DNA of 64,000 nucleotides, from NCBI RefSeq assembly GCF_000507145.1, contig NZ_AYTO01000039.1, positions 186,001 through 250,000 of the forward strand. The letters are read 5' to 3'. Positions 29,342 to 39,352 of this stretch are shown one piece after another; position 1 is the stretch's first letter, and every line of letters starts with the position of its first letter. The notes under the pieces are model-generated. The model was not told the origin of the DNA, made no database searches, and saw only the letters and a list, made by a program, of their open reading frames with translations. Source of the DNA: Bacillus tequilensis KCTC 13622. GTDB lineage: Bacteria; Bacillota; Bacilli; Bacillales; Bacillaceae. The translations under genes were made by a program, and so were the position numbers.

Positions 29342-31557
29342 GACCATCTTCTTTTAATTAAATTTTCCCATAACTCTCTGGAATCATTCCAAAGCACTGC
29401 CGAATCTTCATTTCTGTAAAGCGCCCGTTCATAGCGTAATGTCAGCTTTGACATGTCTTTTGAGTCGTATTTTCCATCGATTCGTTTTGCATAATCACGC
29501 AGCGTTTCACTGTCTCGTTTCGGCAGCCCCCTTCTCTTCAGCTGTTTCAACAGCGCGCCATACGCTTCAAAAAATACGTGCTGATCACTGCGCTGCTTCA
29601 ATTTTCTCACAGCGAAAACAGGAATCCATAACGAACGGAAAACATACAGCAATACCGCTGCCACGAGGAGAACCGCAAGGATTGCGAGCGCCAGATACCA
29701 GTCCGTCCCGGCGTTTGTATGTGAAGCGGACGGTTTTTTAGAAACCGCTGTCTCCCGTTTTTCCTTTTGTTTTTCCTTTTTTTCCGGCTGTTTTTTCTCT
29801 TCTTTCTGTTCTTCTTTCGTTTTCTCCGGTGAGCCGCTGCTGCCACTGCCAGAATCCTTTGTGTCAGAAGAAGTAAACTGAGCTGGATTCGTAAACCCTT
29901 TCGTCGGCTCAAATGTGACCCAGCCCTGTTTCGGAAAATATACCTCTACCCAGGAATGGGCGTTGTTATTTGTCACTTTGTAGATGCTGCCGTTTTTGTT
30001 TCCGGCTTCTTTATATTGGCCGGATGTATACCCCTTTACCCAGCGGGCTGGAATGCCGGCTGAACGCAGGAGCACCACCATGGCGGAAGAAAAGTTATCA
30101 CAATAGCCCCTCTTCGTTTCAAACAGAAATTGATCGACATAATCCTCACCATCTTTAGGGACAGTCACTTTTTCTGTTTCATATGTGAATGCATTGGATC
30201 CTAAATAATCCTCAATCGCTTTCACCTTATCGAACATATTATCGTGATCCTGAGTGAGTTTGGTTGCGAGTGATTTCACCCGCTCTGGCAGCGAATCTGG
30301 CAGCTGCATATAACGATCGCTGAATGTGTATTCATCGCTGTTGTTTCTCACTTTTACCTTTCTCAGCTCATCCAGTTTGTAGACAGGAGAATTGTACGTT
30401 ACCGTATAGCTTCCCATATTTCTGACCTCACCTGCTTGTTCACTGATCGGAGAAATTTGTTCCGTGTTCCCGTTCATTTCAAGTGAGACAGCCTGCTTTG
30501 GCTGAATGGCTTTTGCGCCGATCGGATACATCACATGGTTATACCCGTAGTGCTCATCAACTTTCACACGAATGACTTTACGCTCTGTCGCAACCTTATG
30601 GTCAAACCAAAGATTTTCAACGTTTCCTCCGCTAAGCTGATATGACATGCCTGTATCTGTTTCAACCCAGCCTTTTCCTGTATACGTATCCTTCGTTTCC
30701 ACACGGAAATAGGTACGCTCTTTTCCCTGCCAGGTGAAAACAAGTGTATGATCCTGCTGAAATGGACCGCCGAGTGATTCATCGTGGTTTCCGTATCCGA
30801 TTTTGCTTTCTCCAGCCGGCACCTGATTTTGATTCGTGATTTTTTTGAGAAAGGGTACTGGATCAGGCCAAGCCGGCTCTGATTTCGGAGCAGCAAGTCC
30901 GAAGCCCACCGCAGCCAAAACCAATACAGATAAAGGAAGAAACCATTTCAGGACAGATGTTTTTGGAAGGATGATTCTTTCTATCAGCTTGATGCGTTCT
31001 AAGTATAAAAGGCCGAGCATAAAGAAGCCGACCACCACAATACGGATGACGGCAAAAGTGGCATCATATGGCGTAAAGGTATCAAGAATCGTAATATACG
31101 CTACTGTCATCATAAAGAAAAACAAGATTCTTCTCTGGTAAATCACCCAATAATGAAGGAGATAGACCAAAAGCCACAGCAGCACAAAAAACAGCAATGT
31201 CCGAAACGAAGGAATCATATCATTCCATTGCCCTGATTGAATCAGCGTGATATTTAAATAGACATCCTGCAAAAAAGAACTGACCCAGCTCAAGTCAAAT
31301 ATAGAACCTTGATAAAACAAAATGTGTATCGAGATCAACGTAAATAACACACAAAAAGGAACGGTGACAAACCACCTCATCCTGAAAAAAGTCAGCAGAA
31401 ACGTCAAGCCGATAAAGACAATAAAAAAGCCTGTATGTTTCGTATTAGTAAAATTGTCAAGCGGCCTGAGCCACTCCCACAGCAATAAAAACGCCAGAAA
31501 ATAAAATAACAGCAAGCTCAAACGGCTTCCCTTCTGATCATCGTGCGGCATGCGCAA
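29338..31557 (-). CDS. yebA: YebA, membrane transglutaminase-like protein
   Basis: This 739-residue protein has about six N-terminal membrane helices (to about residue 225), then an extracytoplasmic region with a transglutaminase-like core. The core shows GYCDNFSSAMVVLLRSAGIP with the catalytic cysteine and NNNAHSWVEVYF with the histidine. A Lys/Glu-rich linker (about 570-620), one more helix and a C-terminal DUF4129-like cytoplasmic tail follow. It is third in the yeaC-yeaD-yebA set, a common trio with MoxR and DUF58 proteins. Start: ATG at 31557, or a second ATG two codons later. Confidence 0.9.
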   Translation of the reverse strand: MRMPHDDQKGSRLSLLLFYFLAFLLLWEWLRPLDNFTNTKHTGFFIVFIGLTFLLTFFRMRWFVTVPFCVLFTLISIHILFYQGSIFDLSWVSSFLQDVYLNITLIQSGQWNDMIPSFRTLLFFVLLWLLVYLLHYWVIYQRRILFFFMMTVAYITILDTFTPYDATFAVIRIVVVGFFMLGLLYLERIKLIERIILPKTSVLKWFLPLSVLVLAAVGFGLAAPKSEPAWPDPVPFLKKITNQNQVPAGESKIGYGNHDESLGGPFQQDHTLVFTWQGKERTYFRVETKDTYTGKGWVETDTGMSYQLSGGNVENLWFDHKVATERKVIRVKVDEHYGYNHVMYPIGAKAIQPKQAVSLEMNGNTEQISPISEQAGEVRNMGSYTVTYNSPVYKLDELRKVKVRNNSDEYTFSDRYMQLPDSLPERVKSLATKLTQDHDNMFDKVKAIEDYLGSNAFTYETEKVTVPKDGEDYVDQFLFETKRGYCDNFSSAMVVLLRSAGIPARWVKGYTSGQYKEAGNKNGSIYKVTNNNAHSWVEVYFPKQGWVTFEPTKGFTNPAQFTSSDTKDSGSGSSGSPEKTKEEQKEEKKQPEKKEKQKEKRETAVSKKPSASHTNAGTDWYLALAILAVLLVAAVLLYVFRSLWIPVFAVRKLKQRSDQHVFFEAYGALLKQLKRRGLPKRDSETLRDYAKRIDGKYDSKDMSKLTLRYERALYRNEDSAVLWNDSRELWENLIKRRWS

Positions 31558-31572
31558 CCGTCACCTCTCTTT

Positions 31573-32754
31573 CTAAACAACACGCGAAACTCGTCCGTCC
31601 CTCATGACCTGAACTCTGATTTGATGTTTAAGCATGCGTTCGATCATGACATTTTCCGCTTGAGAAAGCTCAGCATCTTTCTCTTTTGCCAGTATCACTG
31701 TAACCCGGCCTCCTTCGGCTGCTGCCATGTTCAGTAGATCTTCAGTAATCTGTCCCGTGACGATCACTTTGTCAGCCTGGCGAACAGACGGCTTCCCCAG
31801 CTCTTCCCGTACATAATGGCTTACCGGGTCAGGCGCATCACAATGAGCGACGGCTAAATGCCGAAGCATGCGCTTAAAATGCTGCTCTCCCTCCTGAATA
31901 GGAAAAACCGTTTTTTCCTTTCCGATTGAGGCCAAGCCTGTCCCCGCGCCATTTTTTAAAACAGAATAAAGAATCGAAGCTGTCACAGAAACGACCTCTT
32001 CGAATGCTTCACAGGAAAAGCGGTCCATGAGAAGAAACAGATTTTTGCTTCGAGACGGTTCAAATTCCTTCGTCATCAGCTGGCTCCGCCGCGCAGAAGT
32101 TTTCCAGTCTAATGCAGCAAACCGGTCTCCCGGCTGATAATTCCGCACACTCGCCGCAACTGAGGAATGGCGCAGATGAATCGGAGAAGAACCGCTTACA
32201 CCGTCTTCCTGATGCCTCTCATTCACTTGGTAAGGAATACGCTGAAAGGATGGATAAACAAACAGGGTATCCTCCAGCTCATAAAAAGCTGTTTTTTCAA
32301 CTAAGCCAAGAATATCTCCGGTCCGCACCCTGACAGCATGAAAATGATGTTCTCCGCGCGGCACCCGAGCTAGTTCATATGACATCGTCATCCTCCGTTT
32401 AAACCAAGGAAAAACGAGCCGTTTGGCCGCGGCTGACTCGATTCCTTCCGCAAGGCAATCTTCAACCACCATATACATCAGGGGAAACGACAGTTTTCTG
32501 GTAAGCGTAAGAGAAACGTGCAGCCTGTCTCCGGCATGCAATTGTGTTTTAGCCATTTGCCGTGATGCTTGAAAAGAGCGAAGCGGGTATAACGCAAGCA
32601 GTCCGGCATACACGACAAAAGGGAGAAACGAGTAAAACAAAAACCAGCTGACAAAGCCGCCTTGAAACATCGCGTAAGAAAATACAGCAGCCGTTAATAA
32701 CGTTAATACAATCAGCTTCCATCCATATCCAAACCATTGCAGTTTCTTATTCAT
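31573..32754 (-). CDS. yeaD: YeaD, DUF58 protein
   Basis: This 393-residue protein has two N-terminal hydrophobic helices (about 10-55), a beta-rich region, and the DUF58 core with RNYQPGDRFAALDWKTSARR near residue 210. A von Willebrand A-like C-terminal part follows. DUF58 proteins are usually encoded with MoxR ATPases and transglutaminase-like proteins, as here. Its start overlaps the yeaC stop by one base, so translation is coupled. The molecular role is unknown. Confidence 0.9.
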   Translation of the reverse strand: MNKKLQWFGYGWKLIVLTLLTAAVFSYAMFQGGFVSWFLFYSFLPFVVYAGLLALYPLRSFQASRQMAKTQLHAGDRLHVSLTLTRKLSFPLMYMVVEDCLAEGIESAAAKRLVFPWFKRRMTMSYELARVPRGEHHFHAVRVRTGDILGLVEKTAFYELEDTLFVYPSFQRIPYQVNERHQEDGVSGSSPIHLRHSSVAASVRNYQPGDRFAALDWKTSARRSQLMTKEFEPSRSKNLFLLMDRFSCEAFEEVVSVTASILYSVLKNGAGTGLASIGKEKTVFPIQEGEQHFKRMLRHLAVAHCDAPDPVSHYVREELGKPSVRQADKVIVTGQITEDLLNMAAAEGGRVTVILAKEKDAELSQAENVMIERMLKHQIRVQVMRDGRVSRVV

Positions 32755-33716
32755 CAGCGAACCGACGACCTTTGAACCGGCACCTTCACAGCTGACATAA
32801 TCTCCCGTATGATCGTTTCTGCCTCGATTCCTTCAAACTTCGCCTCTGGCCGCAGCAGCATCCGGTGCGGAAGCGTAAAAGGAGCCAAATATTGAATATC
32901 ATCCGGAATTACATAATCGCGGTGATGCAGCAGCGCGTATGCTTGGGCCGCTTTCATGAGAGCGATTGATCCGCGCGGACTGACGCCTAATTGAACAGAA
33001 GCATGCTGTCTCGTTTTCTGCACGATTTCAACAATATATTCTTTTATGCTGTCATCAGCGCGGACATTTTGCACTTCCCGCTGTAAACGGATGAAGTCAT
33101 CTTTTGCAATAACGGCCTCAAGCGTCTCAATCGGATGGCTTTTTTCCTGAAGAGATAGGACTTCCAGTTCTTCATGAAAGGACGGATAACCCATGCGCAG
33201 TTTGAATAAAAAACGGTCAAGCTGTGCTTCCGGCAAAGGATAGGTCCCTTCATATTCCACCGGGTTTTGCGTTGCCATCACAAAAAACGGAGCGGCAAGC
33301 GGCATCGTATGGCCATCCACCGTTACGCTTCCCTCTTCCATCGCTTCAAGCAAAGCCGACTGTGTCTTCGGAGAGGTGCGGTTGATTTCATCGGCCAGCA
33401 CGATATTTCCCATAATCGGGCCGGGACGGTATTCAAACTCCATCGTTTTCGCATTATAGATGGAGACGCCTGTTACATCAGATGGCAGCAAATCCGGAGT
33501 GAATTGGATTCTTTTGAAATCAGCGCCGATTGTCTTTGCCAGCGCGCGGACCATCATTGTTTTTCCGACTCCGGGTACATCCTCAAGCAGCACATGGCCT
33601 TTTGCAAGAATGGCTGCTAAGCTGAGTATGGCGATGTCTCGTTTTCCAACCATTACTCTATTAATATGTTCAACTGCTTCCCCCAGCAAAGGATGCAGGT
33701 CTTCTTGGTATGCCAT
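32754..33716 (-). CDS. yeaC: YeaC, MoxR-family AAA ATPase
   Basis: This 320-residue AAA+ ATPase has Walker A LLEDVPGVGKTMMVRALAKT, Walker B IVLADEINR, the sensor ATQNPVEYEGTYPLPEAQLDRF and the lid motif VSPRGSIALMKAAQAYAL. MoxR proteins are thought to act as chaperones that mature partner complexes; the partners are probably YeaD and YebA. The start at 33716 follows AGGAGG. Confidence 0.93.
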   Translation of the reverse strand: MAYQEDLHPLLGEAVEHINRVMVGKRDIAILSLAAILAKGHVLLEDVPGVGKTMMVRALAKTIGADFKRIQFTPDLLPSDVTGVSIYNAKTMEFEYRPGPIMGNIVLADEINRTSPKTQSALLEAMEEGSVTVDGHTMPLAAPFFVMATQNPVEYEGTYPLPEAQLDRFLFKLRMGYPSFHEELEVLSLQEKSHPIETLEAVIAKDDFIRLQREVQNVRADDSIKEYIVEIVQKTRQHASVQLGVSPRGSIALMKAAQAYALLHHRDYVIPDDIQYLAPFTLPHRMLLRPEAKFEGIEAETIIREIMSAVKVPVQRSSVR

Positions 33717-33834
33717 TCTTTTCCTCCTAGTCATCTACAAAATTCTTCATATTGTAACCTAACTTTACCACAAAAAGCGATCTGTATAAAAAAACGATTC
33801 TAGCAAATTGTTTCCAATAAAACAGGAAAAACAC

Positions 33835-33862
33835 AAAAAAGCTTCCTGTGACAGGAAGCTCA
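33835..33862 (-). terminator. Terminator of yeaB
   Basis: AGCTTCCTGT and ACAGGAAGCT form a perfect stem followed on the minus strand by TTTTTTG. Confidence 0.88.
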
Positions 33863-33863
33863 A

Positions 33864-34736
33864 TTATTTGTGCTCTAAAGGCTCCATATGAACATGCGAA
33901 TAATCAATCGCATGCTCCTCCTTCATTCTCCGCTCAATTTCATTGGCAATATCGTGGCTTTCCGTAATATTTAAATCGGCTGATACTTCCACCACCACAT
34001 CAACGTAGACAGTACTGCCCAAGTATCTCGCTTTAATGTCTTTTAATCGGCTCACACCTGAGATCCTTTCGATCGTCTGTTTATAAGCTGAAATGTCCTT
34101 TACGTCGAAGCCATCTGTCAAAGAGTGAGATGATTCTTTAAAAATATCCCATGCCGTTTTGCAAATGAGAAGACCGATCACAAACGCCGTAACCGTATCA
34201 ATCCAGGCAAGATCGAATTGCGCAGCCGTAATTCCGATAAATGTGCCGATACTGACGAATGCATCTGATTTATTATCAGCCGCCGCAGCAAGGAGCGCTT
34301 TGCTATTCACTTTTTTGGCCAGCCTTTTATTGTACTGGTAGACTGCGAGCATCAGGGCTGCTCCGCCCGCTGCCGTCCATGCCGCAATCATATCCGGCGT
34401 CTCTTCTTTTGCAGAAAAAATAGATTCCCCGGCGCTGAACAGCACTTGCAATCCAACAACCATCATAATAAAGGAGGCGATAAGCGATGCGATTGTTTCC
34501 GCCCGAAAGTGGCCGTATGGATGATCTTCGTCAGGAGGCTTTTGAGAGATGCGCAGTCCGATCAGCACAGCCACCGAAACAATAATGTCAGTCGTGTTAT
34601 TCAAACCGTCCGCAGTAAGTGCTTCCGAATGAAAAAGATAGCCGATCAGCAGCTTCATCGCAGACAAAACAAGATACGCGGCAATGCTGACCAGCGCTCC
34701 GGATTCGCCTTTTTTCAGTTCATCATATCTCTCCAT
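33864..34736 (-). CDS. yeaB: YeaB, cation diffusion facilitator
   Basis: This 290-residue protein has about six membrane helices and a cytoplasmic C-terminal domain. The CDF metal-site pattern SEALTADGLNNTTDI (helix 2) and ADNKSDAFVSIG (helix 5) are present, and the tail holds metal-binding-type histidines (DYSHVHMEPLEHK). The family exports divalent metals in exchange for protons; the ion is not determinable here. It is transcribed alone. Confidence 0.92.
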   Translation of the reverse strand: MERYDELKKGESGALVSIAAYLVLSAMKLLIGYLFHSEALTADGLNNTTDIIVSVAVLIGLRISQKPPDEDHPYGHFRAETIASLIASFIMMVVGLQVLFSAGESIFSAKEETPDMIAAWTAAGGAALMLAVYQYNKRLAKKVNSKALLAAAADNKSDAFVSIGTFIGITAAQFDLAWIDTVTAFVIGLLICKTAWDIFKESSHSLTDGFDVKDISAYKQTIERISGVSRLKDIKARYLGSTVYVDVVVEVSADLNITESHDIANEIERRMKEEHAIDYSHVHMEPLEHK

Positions 34737-35045
34737 ACATAAAACCCCCTCTCCGCTCGCGTATTCCTATTTTTATGATACAAAGCTGAACCGCAGTGGG
34801 TCTACAGAAACATGATTCACCCGCCACAGGAAACTAGTGACGATGGAACACTTTTTCTCTAAGCCAATTTATTTCCCATCCCAGAAATCTCTTCAAGCCC
34901 AGTAATATCAATGCTTCTCGCAATCAAACATTTTAAAAATGATATCAAAGGATAAATATGAATCGTTGCCGGAACATTTTTTCTTTTTCATCCGAGCATG
35001 TCTGCTAAAAACACCGCAAACAAACCCTACAAATTTGAAATAAAC
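34737..35045. other. Intergenic region yeaB-gabP
   Basis: About 300 bases lie between the divergent yeaB and the gabP regulatory site. No convincing ORF, RNA or repeat was recognised. The yeaB promoter must lie here but no clear hexamer pair was found. Confidence 0.5.
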
Positions 35046-35062
35046 TGTTATATTTTCTTACA
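35046..35062 (+). promoter_or_regulatory. TnrA box upstream of gabP
   Basis: TGTTA, seven bases, then TTACA fits the TnrA operator TGTNAN7TNACA exactly. It is centred about 35 bases before a TATGAT -10 at 35087-35092, where an activator would sit. gabP is a known TnrA-activated nitrogen-limitation gene. Confidence 0.85.
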
Positions 35063-35147
35063 GGAATTTTCGACAAATTGTATATTTATGATAGAGTTTA
35101 AATTATCATAATATTCAGTAACATATGTTTTTTAAAGGAGGTAACTT

Positions 35148-36560
35148 ATGAACCAGTCTCAATCAGGATTAAAAAAGGAATTAAAGACACGCCATATGAC
35201 CATGATTTCAATCGCGGGCGTGATTGGAGCCGGCCTATTTGTAGGCAGCGGCTCAGTGATTCACTCGACCGGGCCCGGTGCCATTGTTTCTTACGCGTTA
35301 GCCGGATTATTGGTCATTTTTATCATGAGAATGCTCGGTGAAATGTCTGCCGTAAACCCGACGAGCGGGTCGTTTTCTCAATACGCTCACGATGCCATCG
35401 GACCGTGGGCAGGATTTACAATCGGCTGGCTGTATTGGTTTTTCTGGGTCATTGTCATCGCCATCGAAGCCATTGCCGGTGCCGGCATTATTCAATATTG
35501 GTTTCATGATATTCCGCTGTGGCTGACAAGTTTGATCTTGACGATCGTGCTCACCTTGACAAATGTCTACTCCGTTAAGTCTTTCGGTGAGTTTGAATAT
35601 TGGTTCTCCCTCATTAAAGTTGTTACTATTATCGCTTTTCTCATCGTTGGTTTTGCTTTTATTTTTGGCTTTGCGCCGGGCAGTGAGCCAGTCGGTTTAT
35701 CCAATATGACAGGCAAAGGCGGATTTTTCCCGGAAGGCGTCAGCTCCGTATTGCTCGGCATTGTCGTTGTCATCTTCTCCTTTATGGGAACAGAAATTGT
35801 TGCCATTGCAGCAGGAGAAACAGCCAACCCGATCGAATCGGTGACAAAGGCGACCCGATCCGTTGTATGGCGCATCATCGTCTTTTACGTTGGCTCTATC
35901 GCCGTTGTTGTCGCGCTTTTGCCTTGGAATTCAGCAAATATTTTAGAAAGCCCTTTCGTCGCTGTACTTGAGCATGTTGGGGTGCCGGCAGCCGCGCAGA
36001 TTATGAACTTTATCGTCCTCACAGCCGTACTCTCTTGCCTGAATTCAGGTTTGTACACCACATCCAGAATGCTGTATTCACTTGCAGAAAGAAACGAAGC
36101 GCCGCGCCGTTTTATGAAATTGAGCAAAAAAGGCGTTCCCGTTCAAGCTATTGTTGCCGGAACATTTTTCTCTTATATCGCGGTCGTCATGAACTACTTC
36201 TCACCGGAAACCGTTTTTTTATTCTTAGTCAACTCATCAGGCGCAATCGCTTTACTCGTCTATCTTGTCATCGCTGTTTCTCAGCTGAGAATGCGAAAAA
36301 AACTCGAAAAAACAAATCCGGAAGCATTGAAGATCAAGATGTGGCTCTTCCCGTTCCTAACCTACTTGACCATCATCGCCATCTGCGGAATTTTAGTATC
36401 TATGGCGTTTATTTCTTCCATGAGGGATGAACTGCTGCTGACAGGCATCATTACGGGAATTGTTCTCATCTCTTACATTGTGTTCAGAAAACGCAAGGAG
36501 AGCGTGAAAGCAGCTGCTAAGCCAGTCACCACACAGCAGCAGCCGGACATCCTGCCTTAA
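35148..36560 (+). CDS. gabP: GABA permease GabP
   Basis: This 470-residue APC transporter imports gamma-aminobutyrate and related compounds. The N-terminal MTMISIAGVIGAGLFVGSG is the APC substrate loop, and 12 hydrophobic helices follow. The ribosome-binding site AAAGGAGG is perfect. It is probably induced under nitrogen limitation through the TnrA box. A terminator follows the stop. Confidence 0.95.
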   Translation: MNQSQSGLKKELKTRHMTMISIAGVIGAGLFVGSGSVIHSTGPGAIVSYALAGLLVIFIMRMLGEMSAVNPTSGSFSQYAHDAIGPWAGFTIGWLYWFFWVIVIAIEAIAGAGIIQYWFHDIPLWLTSLILTIVLTLTNVYSVKSFGEFEYWFSLIKVVTIIAFLIVGFAFIFGFAPGSEPVGLSNMTGKGGFFPEGVSSVLLGIVVVIFSFMGTEIVAIAAGETANPIESVTKATRSVVWRIIVFYVGSIAVVVALLPWNSANILESPFVAVLEHVGVPAAAQIMNFIVLTAVLSCLNSGLYTTSRMLYSLAERNEAPRRFMKLSKKGVPVQAIVAGTFFSYIAVVMNYFSPETVFLFLVNSSGAIALLVYLVIAVSQLRMRKKLEKTNPEALKIKMWLFPFLTYLTIIAICGILVSMAFISSMRDELLLTGIITGIVLISYIVFRKRKESVKAAAKPVTTQQQPDILP

Positions 36561-36568
36561 TGCTGATC

Positions 36569-36606
36569 AAATCCTAAACGGCCTGCCGTTTAGGATTTTG
36601 TATTTT
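36569..36606 (+). terminator. Terminator of gabP
   Basis: AAATCCTAAACGGC pairs with GCCGTTTAGGATTT, followed by TGTATTTTTTT. Confidence 0.9.
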
Positions 36607-36711
36607 TTTCTTCGGTCAGGCAGGGGCATGCAGATTTTTTTGTAACCATCACGTCCTTCTTGTCATTAACTATAGTACCAATTTGGAAAATTTAGATAAG
36701 GACAGATGAAA

Positions 36712-38253
36712 ATGACACTTGAAAAATTTGTGGATGCTCTCCCAATCCCAGATACGCTAAAACCTGTACAGCAATCTGATGAAAAAACGTACTACGAAGT
36801 CACCATGGAGGAATGCTCCCATAAGCTTCACCGCGACCTCCCCCCGACCCGGCTGTGGGGCTACAACGGCCTATTTCCGGGGCCTACCATTGAGGTTAAA
36901 AGAAATGAAAACGTCTATGTGAAATGGATGAACAACCTCCCTTCCACACATTTGCTGCCGGTCGACCATACGATTCATCATAGTGACACCAAGCATGAAG
37001 AGCCGGAAGTCAAAACCGTTGTTCATTTACACGGAGGCGTTACGCCGGCTGATAGTGACGGGTATCCGGAGGCTTGGTTTTCAAAAGACTTTGAACAAAC
37101 AGGCCCTTATTTTAAAAGAGAGGTTTATCATTACCCGAATCAGCAGCGCGGTGCTATTTTGTGGTATCACGATCACGCCATGGCGCTCACCAGGCTGAAT
37201 GTGTATGCCGGGCTTGCCGGCGCGTATATCATCCACGATCCAAAGGAAAAACGCTTTAAGCTGCCTTCCGGCGAATACGACGTGCCGCTTCTGATCACAG
37301 ACCGCACGATCAACGAAGATGGCTCTTTGTTTTATCCAAGCGGACCGGAAAACCCTTCCCCGTCACTGCCTAATCCTTCAATCGTTCCGGCTTTTTGCGG
37401 AGAAAGCATACTCGTCAACGGGAAGGTATGGCCATATTTGGAGGTTGAACCGAGGAAATACCGCTTCCGCGTCATCAATGCCTCCAATATGAGAACCTAT
37501 AACCTGTCACTCGATAATGGAGGAGCATTTATTCAGATTGGTTCAGACGGAGGGCTTCTCCCGCGCTCTGTTAAATTGAACTCCTTCAGCCTTGCGCCCG
37601 CTGAACGTTACGATATCATCATTGACTTCACAGCCTATGAAGGACAATCGATCATTTTGGCAAACAGCGCCGGCTGCGGCGGTGACGTCAACCCTGAAAC
37701 AGATGCGAATATCATGCAATTCAGAGTCACAAAACCATTGGCGCAAAAAGATGAAAGCAGAAAGCCAAAGTACCTCGCTTCATACCCGTCAGTACAGAAT
37801 GAAAGAATACAAAACATCAGAACATTGAAGCTGACAGGCACACAGGATGAATACGGCAGACCCGTCCTTCTTCTCAATAACAAGCGCTGGCACGACCCTG
37901 TCACAGAAGCGCCAAAAGCCGGCACAACTGAAATATGGTCCATTGTCAATCCGACGCGCGGAACACATCCTATTCACCTGCACCTGGTCTCCTTCCGTGT
38001 GATAGACCGGCGTCCTTTTGATATCGCGCGTTATCAAGAAAGCGGGGAATTATCATTTACTGGGCCGGCTGTTCCGCCGCCCCCAAATGAAAAGGGCTGG
38101 AAAGACACCATTCAAGCGCATGCAGGTGAAGTCCTGAGAATCGCGGTGACATTCGGGCCGTACAGCGGACGATACGTATGGCACTGCCATATTCTCGAGC
38201 ATGAAGACTATGACATGATGAGACCGATGGATATAACAGATCCCCATAAATAA
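36712..38253 (+). CDS. cotA: Spore coat laccase CotA
   Basis: This 513-residue multicopper oxidase sits in the outer spore coat and makes the brown spore pigment. The copper motifs are all intact: VHLHGG, LWYHDHA, HPIHLHLVSF and HCHILEHEDYDMM with the axial methionine. Initiation is at ATG 36712, nine bases after AAGGA; the ATG two codons earlier is too close to that site. The gene is expected to be SigK-dependent late in sporulation. Confidence 0.97.
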   Translation: MTLEKFVDALPIPDTLKPVQQSDEKTYYEVTMEECSHKLHRDLPPTRLWGYNGLFPGPTIEVKRNENVYVKWMNNLPSTHLLPVDHTIHHSDTKHEEPEVKTVVHLHGGVTPADSDGYPEAWFSKDFEQTGPYFKREVYHYPNQQRGAILWYHDHAMALTRLNVYAGLAGAYIIHDPKEKRFKLPSGEYDVPLLITDRTINEDGSLFYPSGPENPSPSLPNPSIVPAFCGESILVNGKVWPYLEVEPRKYRFRVINASNMRTYNLSLDNGGAFIQIGSDGGLLPRSVKLNSFSLAPAERYDIIIDFTAYEGQSIILANSAGCGGDVNPETDANIMQFRVTKPLAQKDESRKPKYLASYPSVQNERIQNIRTLKLTGTQDEYGRPVLLLNNKRWHDPVTEAPKAGTTEIWSIVNPTRGTHPIHLHLVSFRVIDRRPFDIARYQESGELSFTGPAVPPPPNEKGWKDTIQAHAGEVLRIAVTFGPYSGRYVWHCHILEHEDYDMMRPMDITDPHK

Positions 38254-38258
38254 TCGAC

Positions 38259-38286
38259 AAACTTGCCTCTTGCGGGCAAGTTTTTT
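38259..38286 (+). terminator. Terminator of cotA
   Basis: AACTTGCC pairs with GGCAAGTT and is followed by TTTTC, right before the SigW promoter of yeaA. Confidence 0.85.
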
Positions 38287-38291
38287 CTATA

Positions 38292-38319
38292 TGAAACTTT
38301 TGGCCCTATTTCTCGTATA
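38292..38319 (+). promoter_or_regulatory. SigW promoter of yeaA-ydjP
   Basis: TGAAAC, 16 bases, then CGTATA is a perfect SigW-type promoter about 32 bases before yeaA. yeaA-ydjP is a known member of the SigW envelope-stress regulon. Confidence 0.9.
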
Positions 38320-38350
38320 ACATAAAAACAGCAAAAAGGAGCTGCTTTTT

Positions 38351-39340
38351 ATGCTGACAAACGACCTGAATGAAAAAACGAGGCAATACATTTCCATTTA
38401 TGCCGAATTAAAATCAAAATTAAAATGGAAAGTTGCACACGATCAGATATTAATGCTCATTTCTTCTGCATATATTGTGAATAAAAGAGAGTTTGATTTT
38501 CAGCGCTTTTACGATTTGAGCAGCTATATCAAATCAAACATCGGCAGCTTCTCAACACTCAATTCACACCATCGTTTTACTGTTGCTTCCATTCTGGACA
38601 TTCATTTTCAGCATGAGGCAAAGCAAACGTTTCTGACTTTCATCGATGGATACAACGAGATGATTAGACTTGGCTACAAACGGGACATTTTCACGTACCT
38701 TTCCGCCCTTATTATACTCACCGGCAAATCCGAAGCCAGCAATCAAAAAGAACAGATGAACATGGGGCTTGCTGTTTATCAGCAAATGAAGAAAAATCAT
38801 TATTTCCTCACGTCAACTCAGAATATTCCGCTTGCTGTATTGCTCGCCAAGAACGGAAAAGGTTTGCAGGCGCTGGATAAAGCGGAAACGTGCTATCAGC
38901 ATCTGGCAGCAGGCGGATTTCGCAAAGGCCAGCACTTACATCAAACCAGCCACATCCTTGCCCTGCACACTGAAAAAGACGTGGAAACGCTTGTTTTGCA
39001 ATGCAGAAAGCTGTTTCAAGCCATCACTGAGTCTTACAAAAAACCAAAGGTTGATCATTACCCTGAGCTTGCTCTGCTCACATTTCTGGAAGAGCCTGAT
39101 ATCAAAACTGTTCTGGCCATCACACAAGAGCTGAACCAAGAAAAACGATTCAAATGGCAAAAGGAAATGAATTTCAAAATTGCTGTCAGCCTATATCTCA
39201 GTGAGCGTATGGAGAAAAATCTGCTGATCGAATCCGGACTATACACAGCTATCGAAACCGCCATCCAAGCACAGCATGCATCCGCGACAGCTGTCATCAT
39301 CGGCTCAACAGCAGCCGATCATTCTCATGACGGAAACTAG
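38351..39340 (+). CDS. yeaA: YeaA, DUF4003 protein of the SigW regulon
   Basis: This 329-residue, mostly helical cytoplasmic protein opens MLTNDLNEKTRQYISIYAEL and resembles the DUF4003 family. There are no membrane helices or catalytic motifs that can be named. AAAAGGAG precedes the ATG. It is the first gene of a pair with ydjP, 12 bases apart, behind a SigW promoter, so a role in antibiotic or membrane stress is expected. Biochemical function is unknown. Confidence 0.88.
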   Translation: MLTNDLNEKTRQYISIYAELKSKLKWKVAHDQILMLISSAYIVNKREFDFQRFYDLSSYIKSNIGSFSTLNSHHRFTVASILDIHFQHEAKQTFLTFIDGYNEMIRLGYKRDIFTYLSALIILTGKSEASNQKEQMNMGLAVYQQMKKNHYFLTSTQNIPLAVLLAKNGKGLQALDKAETCYQHLAAGGFRKGQHLHQTSHILALHTEKDVETLVLQCRKLFQAITESYKKPKVDHYPELALLTFLEEPDIKTVLAITQELNQEKRFKWQKEMNFKIAVSLYLSERMEKNLLIESGLYTAIETAIQAQHASATAVIIGSTAADHSHDGN

Positions 39341-39352
39341 AGGAGGAGAAAC